NCBI GenBank assembly: GCA_964644845.1
Contig: CAZXXS010000080.1
Location: forward strand, 1-47,448
Direction: 5' to 3'
Source of the DNA: Geothermovivens sp964644845
GTDB taxonomy: Bacteria > Zhuqueibacterota > Zhuqueibacteria > Oleimicrobiales > Geothermoviventaceae
Length of the DNA stretch: 47,448 bases
Under the pieces are notes generated by a model. The model saw nothing but the letters and a program-made list of their open reading frames with translations. It was not told the origin of the DNA and did not search any database. This document shows, one piece after another, positions 41,168 to 47,448 of this stretch. Within the stretch, counting starts at the first letter, position 1. Each line of letters begins with the position of its first letter. A program made the translations under genes and the position numbers.

Positions 41168-44116
41168 CTAAAAACGCACGCTTAGCCCCACCCGAATGTT
41201 ACGCGGATTCAGATAACGCGCGGGATTGAAGGGGTAGGGCTTCAGGGGCGCCTGTCGGTCGGGATAGAGCGGATCATTCCAGCTGGGCGGGGTCGGATCG
41301 CCCAGCTCGTAAGCCCGCCCGGTAACCGGGTTGATGATGTCGGAGTTCTTCCGGTCAAACAGGTTCAACACTTCCACAGAGAAAACCAATTCCAGACCGC
41401 CAACCTTAAAGTACTTGTTGAAATTCGCGTTCAGCCAGATCCAGGGCGAAGCCACTTTGCCCCAGGGGTCGTCGGGCTCGCCGTTGTGATCCAGGTCGTC
41501 GTCGTACTCCGGACGTCCGTCCGGCAACACATTTCCGGTCGGGTAGTAAGGCGTGTAGCGTTTGCCCGCCTGTCCAAAGAAATTCAAACTCAGGCTCCAG
41601 TTGTCCGGAACCTTGAAAAACCCAAAGCGCGGTCCCTTCCCTTTCGGCATGTTGAACGTAGCGTAAGCCGAAATCTGCCACGGTCGATCCCAGATGAGGT
41701 AGTTCTCTTTGATCGGCTTTTCGTTCAGTTTGCCCTGCACCACCAGAGCGGCATCTTCGGGAGAGCTGCTCTTTCCCGTTGCCAGGGAGTACGACGCACT
41801 CACTGAACCCGAGAGGTACCTCCCGGCGCGCTTTCGGTACTCCACTTCGACGCCCCGGGCGCGGGAGTAGTCCAGGTTCAGGTAGGTAATCAGGGTTCGT
41901 CCGGCAAGTCGCCCGCGTCCTCGAAACGTCACCGTCGTGACGTAGTCGAAGATGTCCTTGTAGTACGCCGTAACGCTCAACACGTCGTTCTGCGTGAACT
42001 TGTGCCGCAAGCCCAGTTCGTAGGCCACCGTGGTTTCGGGATTCAGGTTGGGATTGCCGAACTTCTGGAATGTCGACTTTGCACTCGTTTTACCCAGCTT
42101 CGCGTAAACGAACTGCGGTTTCGGACGTTTGGAGAAATGGCCGTACGAGAAAAACAGCATCTGATTGTCGCTGACCGGATGGGAAATGCCCACGCGCGGA
42201 CTCAAACGACCTTTCCAGCGGCGGCCGAAGAAATTGAACGTGTCCTCTTTGAACCGACGACGCGTTTCTTCCGAAATGGTCACGATGTCCGGATTGTTCA
42301 CCGCGTCCTCGACGAACTTGCCAGGAAACCAGTAGTCGAACCGGACACCGAGGTTCGCAATCAGACCCTTGAAGGTAATGTTGTCCTGTACGTAGAAAGC
42401 CCCGTAATTCGGGAAAACGCGGTAGAGATCGTTGTTCAAGCCAAGCCCGCCGAACCACGGTTTGTAGATGTCAATCAGCTGCATGTCGGCGTAGCTCATT
42501 TCCAAGCCGGTTTTGAACTTGTGTTGCGTGCCCCGCAAGCTGGTGAGGTCCGCCTTCAGTGTCCACTCGTCCACGAAATGGTCGTGCCAGGTGAAGGCGT
42601 TGCCGTAGTCCCAAAAGCCGTCACCCGGAATTACCGAAATGATCGAGCTGTCGCTGTTGAAAAAGTACTGGATCGGCCGCGTGACGATGTCTTGGGGCTC
42701 CACATACTGCGACCAAGGCAAGCCGTGTGCGTCGGCGCGTAGGTGGGTAAAGTAGCGCGACAGTTTCACCTCGTAAAATGTGGCCGGGCTTAGCGTGTGT
42801 GTCCACATCAAAGCCACGCGTTCGTTCAAGTGCGTGAACGTGTTGAATTCGTCCAGGTTTTTCTGGAATTCGTAAGGGTAGCCCGGTCCTGGCGGCACAA
42901 ATTCCAGACGGGTCTGTAAACTCTGTGTGTTCTGGTTGATGTCCACAGACAGACTGTACGACAAGGCCAACTTGTGCACCGGATCGATTCGCCAGGTTAG
43001 TTTCGACAGCGATGCCCAGCGATTGTCCTGCCGCGGCGCAAAACGGGTACCGTAGAAAATCGACGAGTAGAGTTGCCTGGCCGTGTGCTTGATGTACGTG
43101 TCCGAAAGGTACACGTGGACATTGGTGAAAAAACTAAGTTTGCCGGGCACACTCAGGCCGAAACGCGGCAGAACGTAGCGCGTCAACGGCTCGGGTCCGC
43201 TCAAGTTCACATCCACAACGTCCGTGTTGAACGAATGGCGATTCCGTGTGCTCAGCTCGCCAAGCAGAGGCAGATCCGGTCGGTAGTCGCCGAAGTGATC
43301 CCGTTTGTAGCTTACCAGCCCTTTGTACTGGTCCCCACCCTCCTTCGTTTTGATGCTGATGATGCCCGACATGGCCTGCCCGTACTCCGCGTTGAAGCCC
43401 CCTGTGATTACTTCCACTTCCTGAATCGCTTCGGAACTGAGTTGCAAGCCAAACCCGGTGCCGGCAAGAGGATCCTGAACCGAAATGCCGTCGATCAGGT
43501 AAGCGTTTTCGTAGGAGCGTCCGCCCCGGATGTGGATTTCGTCGTCTGCCCGAACCACTCCGACTTGAGTAGCCACAACGTCTTTCACGTTCTCCACGAT
43601 CAGCCCGGAAAGGTCCTCGCTGCTCAGCCGCCGTCTGCTGGCCGTTTCCTCAATGTCGAACAGTGGCTTTTCGCCCACGACGACCACTTCTTGCCCCAGC
43701 GTGAGCACGGTCGGCTCAAGCTCGAAATTCACCGTCACCGTTTGTCCGGCGCGAACCTTTACACCGGTTACCTCGACTTCACGGTAGCCGATCATCCGGG
43801 CACGCAGCTGGTAAGTGCCCGGCCGCATGTTGGGAATCACGTACTTGCCGTCTGCACCGCTCGCGGCCCCGTAGTAGGTTCCCACAACCACGATGTTCAC
43901 ACCGGGCAGCGGCTCTTTCGTCTGCTTGTCAATCACCTTTCCTTGAATCCGGCCACGGGTTGCCTGAGCGACGGCGCCGTGCGGAATGACCAGCGTCCCC
44001 AGAGCACCTAACAAGCTCGCGACCGTCCACACCGTCACCAAGCCGGGCACCCGCAGTCCTGCACCTGTCTTCCCGCTGGGACGCAAATCAAGCAGGAATC
44101 TGAACAGCGAGAGCAT
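41168..44116 (-). CDS. TonB-dependent outer-membrane receptor
   Basis: The ~982-residue product has a signal peptide, a carboxypeptidase regulatory-like domain (GRIQGKVIDKQTKEPLPGVNI, residues about 55-130), a plug (DVVATQVGVVRADDEIHIRG and AYLIDGISVQDPL) and a 22-strand barrel ending RVGLSVRF with C-terminal phenylalanine. The start is uncertain: ATG 44116 gives a long basic N-region, while GTG 44050 has AGGA six bases upstream and would give a shorter signal peptide. The architecture is shared by SusC-like and other oligomer importers, but no SusD partner lies nearby. Instead a lipoprotein gene precedes it and a PorV-like gene follows. The ligand is unknown. Confidence 0.9.
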   Translation of the reverse strand: MLSLFRFLLDLRPSGKTGAGLRVPGLVTVWTVASLLGALGTLVIPHGAVAQATRGRIQGKVIDKQTKEPLPGVNIVVVGTYYGAASGADGKYVIPNMRPGTYQLRARMIGYREVEVTGVKVRAGQTVTVNFELEPTVLTLGQEVVVVGEKPLFDIEETASRRRLSSEDLSGLIVENVKDVVATQVGVVRADDEIHIRGGRSYENAYLIDGISVQDPLAGTGFGLQLSSEAIQEVEVITGGFNAEYGQAMSGIISIKTKEGGDQYKGLVSYKRDHFGDYRPDLPLLGELSTRNRHSFNTDVVDVNLSGPEPLTRYVLPRFGLSVPGKLSFFTNVHVYLSDTYIKHTARQLYSSIFYGTRFAPRQDNRWASLSKLTWRIDPVHKLALSYSLSVDINQNTQSLQTRLEFVPPGPGYPYEFQKNLDEFNTFTHLNERVALMWTHTLSPATFYEVKLSRYFTHLRADAHGLPWSQYVEPQDIVTRPIQYFFNSDSSIISVIPGDGFWDYGNAFTWHDHFVDEWTLKADLTSLRGTQHKFKTGLEMSYADMQLIDIYKPWFGGLGLNNDLYRVFPNYGAFYVQDNITFKGLIANLGVRFDYWFPGKFVEDAVNNPDIVTISEETRRRFKEDTFNFFGRRWKGRLSPRVGISHPVSDNQMLFFSYGHFSKRPKPQFVYAKLGKTSAKSTFQKFGNPNLNPETTVAYELGLRHKFTQNDVLSVTAYYKDIFDYVTTVTFRGRGRLAGRTLITYLNLDYSRARGVEVEYRKRAGRYLSGSVSASYSLATGKSSSPEDAALVVQGKLNEKPIKENYLIWDRPWQISAYATFNMPKGKGPRFGFFKVPDNWSLSLNFFGQAGKRYTPYYPTGNVLPDGRPEYDDDLDHNGEPDDPWGKVASPWIWLNANFNKYFKVGGLELVFSVEVLNLFDRKNSDIINPVTGRAYELGDPTPPSWNDPLYPDRQAPLKPYPFNPARYLNPRNIRVGLSVRF

Positions 44117-44144
44117 CCCTGACAAGCCAGGGAATTTCAAGTTT

Positions 44145-45563
44145 TTACGGAGTGCCGCCAAATTCCACCTCGAGAATGTGTCGCAGAACCGATTGTACCG
44201 TGTTGCGGCCGTCCAGCTTGTGTAAGGGCATGCCAAAAAAGACAAACGACCGGTCAGCGTTTTCCACAGCCACCACAGGCTGACCCTGCCACCGGGAGCT
44301 TTCGGAAAGGCGGTAAAGAACCAGCGAGCTCGGTTTGGGAACGAGTGTCTTCACGAAGAACACATTCGTGCTCGTTCGCAAGGTGTCCAGCTCCACTTTC
44401 TGCGGCAACAAATCCACACCTGGCGTCACCCGGTTGATGGTAAAACCAAGGCTGTCAACAGGAGAGAACTCCAGCGGATTGCCTTGACTGCTGAAAAACT
44501 CCGGGAAAGACGCCGACATGACGATCTTCCCACCCTTTTGCAGAAATGCCGGGATCGAGATCTGCGCGTACTCGAGCGTCGGGCTTTGGTCTGTGTACCA
44601 CAGAACCCGATCGAAGAGCTCCAGCGTTGCTGTGAATGTTGCGGCTGAGCTCGGCAACAGATCCGGGTCGTTATCCCGGTTGCGGTCGGCTTTAATGTCC
44701 CAGACATCAAACCGGCCCAGGAGCTCAGCGAGCAAATCCGCGTAGAAAGCCGCGGAGTTGTCCAGCGGGGCGTAGTCGTCGATTAGCAAGAACCGACTTT
44801 TGGGTTTGCGCACGTGCCAGATTTTGTCCTCGGTGCGTGGCATCCGCGCCGTTTTGCTGCGACTTCCCGAAAGATCAACAGCACGCACGTAGAAGACGTG
44901 GTCCCCTTCCGTCAAACCGTCTTCCTCGCGAAGGGTCAAAAACGTGACTTTGCTGGGAACCCGGTGCCAGGCGTCCGCAGAAGAGGTGTCGTCCAGAGCC
45001 CATTCGTAGGCAACGATCGTTTCGTCGCCGTCCAGGTCGGTGCCTCGCCAGGAAAACGAGGCCACGGTGAACGTTGTCTCCGGTACGTCGCTGTTTAGCG
45101 TGAACTCCACCTCGGGGGGCGTGTTTTTCACCGGAAAACGCTGCATCGCTGGTGTCGGGTCGACGGCAGACTGGTCGTCCACCGCGGCAACGCGGAACGT
45201 GAACGTGGTGTCCTGACTGATGAAGCGCAGACCGAAAGTGTCCGACTGCGCTGTCGTGAAGGTCCAAACGCCCGCGAGCGTGTCGCCGCCCCACGTCACC
45301 GGCACAGGGGCTTCGACGTCAAAGGTGTAAAGAAACCCGACCACCAGGCCGTCCGGATCGTCACCGTACCAGTGCAGCACTTGCTGACTGGTCGTGGTGC
45401 GCAGCGTGCGCGTACTCTCAAGATACAGATGCGTGTCCGGCGGCAAATTCGGCTTGGGCACGTCGGGAAAGCGGCGGGAGCAGGAGACTACTGTGGTCAA
45501 CAACAGCAGGCTCAACCCTACCGAAACCAAAGTCGCCAAAGGCACGCGGCGTTTGTGGCCCAT
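44145..45563 (-). CDS. Surface lipoprotein with fibronectin-like domains
   Basis: The 472-residue product has a lipoprotein signal (LLLLTTVVSCS, cysteine near residue 28). It then shows two beta-sandwich repeats of fibronectin type III/PKD-like style: HWYGDDPDGLVVGFLYTFDV ... FRVAAVDDQSAVDPTP and FSWRGTDLDGDETIVAYEWA ... HVFYVRAVDLSGSRS. The second half (SRFLLIDDYAPLDNSAAFYA, FDVWDIKADRNRD, KGGKIVMSASFPEFF) resembles a glutamine-amidotransferase-like alpha/beta domain found in surface proteins. ATG 45563 is just after an AGAAAGG. No specific function; it probably partners the TonB receptor encoded 28 bases downstream. Confidence 0.75.
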   Translation of the reverse strand: MGHKRRVPLATLVSVGLSLLLLTTVVSCSRRFPDVPKPNLPPDTHLYLESTRTLRTTTSQQVLHWYGDDPDGLVVGFLYTFDVEAPVPVTWGGDTLAGVWTFTTAQSDTFGLRFISQDTTFTFRVAAVDDQSAVDPTPAMQRFPVKNTPPEVEFTLNSDVPETTFTVASFSWRGTDLDGDETIVAYEWALDDTSSADAWHRVPSKVTFLTLREEDGLTEGDHVFYVRAVDLSGSRSKTARMPRTEDKIWHVRKPKSRFLLIDDYAPLDNSAAFYADLLAELLGRFDVWDIKADRNRDNDPDLLPSSAATFTATLELFDRVLWYTDQSPTLEYAQISIPAFLQKGGKIVMSASFPEFFSSQGNPLEFSPVDSLGFTINRVTPGVDLLPQKVELDTLRTSTNVFFVKTLVPKPSSLVLYRLSESSRWQGQPVVAVENADRSFVFFGMPLHKLDGRNTVQSVLRHILEVEFGGTP

Positions 45564-45586
45564 CCTTTCTCTCAGTCCTTCTCGCC

Positions 45587-46048
45587 TTAACAGGAGATTT
45601 CTCCTCGGCGCTTGACCTGCAGCATCGAGCAAGGTCCCCTAACGCCCATACTCGCAAGCAGGCGAAAGTACCTGGACTTCTTCACGATGTGTATTCGCCC
45701 GCTCGCCACCCACCAGAACCCGAGCTCGTTTTCCACGGGCCCGAAGGAAACCTTTTGCCGCCACCGCTGAAAACTTCGGAGCTTGTTCAGCACCTCGTTG
45801 ACATTTCCCGAATCCGCAGGATGAACTTCCACGTACAGCACCTCTCCACCAACGTCAATTCCGTAGTCCCACTGCGGATCGTTCGGGTACTTCTCACGCA
45901 AACACTTGTCGAAATTCACACTGCCTCGTAACGAACGCGATGAGCTGACCCGAATCTTCAGGCTGTCGCTGCCCAGCGCCTGAAGTCCGGGTTCAAAACA
46001 GTCCGGCCCCAGGTCCGCACACTCCTCCACCGCTTCCCTCAGTGTCAC
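45587..46048 (-). CDS. Small partner protein of the AAA ATPase, nuclease-like motif
   Basis: The GTG start overlaps the ATPase stop by four bases (GTGA), so the 153-residue product is translated with it. I recognise no named family. The centre contains SVNFDKCLREKYPNDPQWDY, GIDVGGEVLYVEVHPADSGN and VNEVLNKLRSFQRW: an aspartate (D61 in WDYGID) followed after a hairpin by E-x-H (E74, H76) and a helix, which has the shape of a PD-(D/E)xK nuclease core with a histidine in place of the lysine. I recall hypothetical proteins with an EVHPAxxxEVxxVxxKL pattern, but no experiment. Function unproven; the nuclease idea is inference. Confidence 0.65.
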   Translation of the reverse strand: MTLREAVEECADLGPDCFEPGLQALGSDSLKIRVSSSRSLRGSVNFDKCLREKYPNDPQWDYGIDVGGEVLYVEVHPADSGNVNEVLNKLRSFQRWRQKVSFGPVENELGFWWVASGRIHIVKKSRYFRLLASMGVRGPCSMLQVKRRGEISC

Positions 46049-47214
46049 GCAGCCCCCGCCACTCTTTCGGCCACTACGTCCGACAACCGCGTCGAAAACT
46101 GCGTTAAGCCCCCCCAATCGGAAACATCCGGATCCGTGGCGGCAGCATCAAGCGAAGAAATGTCCTTTGTCGTCACAAGCCCGTCACCACCCCTTTTGAA
46201 GAAGAAAGTGTGCAGCAGCTTGGTCTTAACAACTCCCGCCAGCTCATTCACGAAGCGTGAACGTCGGACCGCAAAAATCTGCGCAATGGACCTTTCGAAG
46301 TCCGGCCTTTCGCGAAGAATCCGAATAGCCCACACAAGCTCAAGAAGCTGCGGCGAATGCGTCGTGATGATCACCTTGTAGCCGCGGCGCAGTAGTTCCA
46401 GGACCGCCAGGAGAAAAGCTGAGATCGCCTCCGGGTGGAGACCCATTTCGGGTTCCTCGATCGCCACCCATTCGACGTCTGCCTTCTTAGAGACGTGCGA
46501 AGAAGGCATGAGCCAGTAGAGCCCCAGGAGCAGCGGGAAGAATTCTCTCTGACCGGCAGACCAGGTCATGTAGCCCAGTCGCGTTTCTTCTCTCAACTGG
46601 AGCACGACGGTCTTCCGAGAGTCCCGCTCTTCCATCTCAAGGCGCACTTCGGCCCCCGCGAAAACGCTTTCGGCAATGTAACGGCGCAGGGCTGCAGCCA
46701 TCCGGCCCGGCTGCGGGAAAATCGGTCCGGCACCCTTGCCCAACCCTGCTTCCATCAATTGGCGCAGATGCTCGCTGAACTGACGAACTACAAAAGGGTC
46801 ACCGGCACCGTAGCTCATGTAATCCCGCGGCCAGCCGTCTCGCAAGGTTAACACTCTTTGAGCAGGAATCAGAAAAAAACGTTCGGCCTTCTGTTTACCC
46901 CGGGATGAAGCCAGCTGCTGCGGGCTGTACTCCAAGCCTCTCACGCTCAGCCGGGTTTCCCCGTCGCGCCAGGCACGGTCCATCCCACCACCGAAGTAGA
47001 GTGCAAAGAAGCGCCCGGCATCCCGGTTCCAGTCGAAACCGTAGCGGCGAATGGTCCGAACGATTCGCACACGATCGACAACCAACTTGAACAGCTGAAG
47101 CACCAGACTCTTACCCGTCGCCTGAGGCCCGACGAGAATCGTCAGGTCCCCGAAGGCCAGGTCGGCCCGGCGGATCTGGGCAAAGTTTTCAAGCTGCAGT
47201 CGCTCGGGTGCCAC
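46045..47214 (-). CDS. ABC/OLD-like AAA ATPase
   Basis: The ~389-residue protein is an SMC/OLD-type ATPase: LQLENFAQIRRADLAFGDLT, Walker A GPQATGKS (residues 29-36), a signature-like WSAGQREFFPLLLGL, Walker B VAIEEPEMGLHPEAI and the H-loop ITTHSPQLLE. There is no C-terminal Toprim domain as in OLD nucleases, so any effector activity would be in the partner encoded next. GTG 47214 is preferred since GGAG precedes it by seven bases; a TTG 20 codons upstream (47274) has no proper site. Such two-gene ATPase/effector pairs are typical of anti-phage or toxin systems, for example Septu, PARIS and Gabija, but this pair matches none of them. Confidence 0.82.
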   Translation of the reverse strand: MAPERLQLENFAQIRRADLAFGDLTILVGPQATGKSLVLQLFKLVVDRVRIVRTIRRYGFDWNRDAGRFFALYFGGGMDRAWRDGETRLSVRGLEYSPQQLASSRGKQKAERFFLIPAQRVLTLRDGWPRDYMSYGAGDPFVVRQFSEHLRQLMEAGLGKGAGPIFPQPGRMAAALRRYIAESVFAGAEVRLEMEERDSRKTVVLQLREETRLGYMTWSAGQREFFPLLLGLYWLMPSSHVSKKADVEWVAIEEPEMGLHPEAISAFLLAVLELLRRGYKVIITTHSPQLLELVWAIRILRERPDFERSIAQIFAVRRSRFVNELAGVVKTKLLHTFFFKRGGDGLVTTKDISSLDAAATDPDVSDWGGLTQFSTRLSDVVAERVAGAA

Positions 47215-47310
47215 CTTACGGCTCCGACTCTTGTACTTCTTGCTCCGAACACGTCCGGGGCCTGCCCCCAGCAAGCCTCGGGCAACACTTTCAGATCTGG
47301 TCCGCCACCA

Positions 47311-47448
47311 CTACTTCAACAGCAACATCTTCTTCTGCAGCACCACGTCACCGGCACGCAGGCGGTAGATGTACAAGCCGCTGGCTACAGCCTGGCCTGC
47401 GTCGTCCCTGCCGTCCCAGGTCACCTGGTGTACACCGGCCGCGACCTG
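47311..47448 (-). CDS. T9SS type A sorting domain, C-terminal fragment
   Basis: Only the last 45 codons are in the window, running off its right edge. They encode the end of a type IX secretion C-terminal domain: AAGVHQVTWDGRDDAGQAVA, then SGLYIYRLRAGDVVLQKKML and the terminal LLLK. The pattern W-D-G-x-D-x-x-G-x-x-V-x-SG-x-Y-x-Y-R-L is the classic FlgD-like/sorting fold. The rest of the cargo protein lies outside. Confidence 0.88.
   Translation of the reverse strand, partial: QVAAGVHQVTWDGRDDAGQAVASGLYIYRLRAGDVVLQKKMLLLK

Overview
The window looks like chromosome from a Gram-negative bacterium of the FCB (Fibrobacterota-Chlorobiota-Bacteroidota) side of the tree, most like uncultured lineages such as KSB1 or Calditrichota. 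The evidence is two C-terminal type IX secretion sorting tails (in the gene ending at 3068 and the partial gene ending at 47311), a PorV/PorQ-family outer-membrane protein, a TonB-dependent receptor with a carboxypeptidase-like N-terminal domain, a bactofilin and a small protein family I remember from Bacteroidota. GTG and TTG starts behind good GGAGG sites are common. No rRNA, tRNA, IS element or CRISPR array is visible. The lineage call is inference from gene content only.

Left part (1-8260, plus strand): the end of glutaminyl-tRNA synthetase, then a host-glycan locus with a secreted GH33 sialidase, a C45-type amide hydrolase/acyltransferase with a T9SS tail, a Kelch (NanM-like mutarotase) domain fused to a sodium:solute symporter, and a secreted GH29 alpha-L-fucosidase. 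Together these could release sialic acid and fucose from glycans, epimerise sialic acid and import it. From 8261 to 17958 genes are on the minus strand: an amino-acid/dicarboxylate symporter with a DPP IV-like S9 peptidase (peptide scavenging), a PAP2 phosphatase, an outer-membrane protein, and a tight operon of Gfo/Idh/MocA oxidoreductase plus a NatAB-like ABC exporter.

Middle (19111-23513, plus strand): a PmoA/DUF6807-family protein, then a module of a 104-residue protein ending in a CPPYCG motif, a multi-pass membrane protein overlapping a hybrid histidine kinase, and a single-domain receiver. Converging on it from the right is a long minus-strand run: parA-parB, an M23 peptidase, a bactofilin, atpZ, an atpI-like gene and a complete F1Fo ATP synthase (atpB-E-F-H-A-G-D-C), closed by a strong terminator at 23872-23908.

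Right part: plus-strand genes for a SAM methyltransferase, proline dehydrogenase, a small basic protein, threonine/serine dehydratase and a 55-residue conserved-looking protein. Then comes a minus-strand series: the end of a T9SS cargo gene, an ABC/OLD-like AAA ATPase with a small nuclease-like partner, and an envelope operon (lipoprotein, TonB-dependent receptor, PorV-like protein, NHL-repeat lipoprotein).

The best candidates for undescribed biology are the AAA ATPase plus partner pair (45587-47214) and the small-Cys-protein/membrane protein/kinase module (20245-23513). Several gaps of 0.3-1.1 kb contain no recognisable gene, and two small reading frames sit in operon gaps next to the permease and atpC genes.
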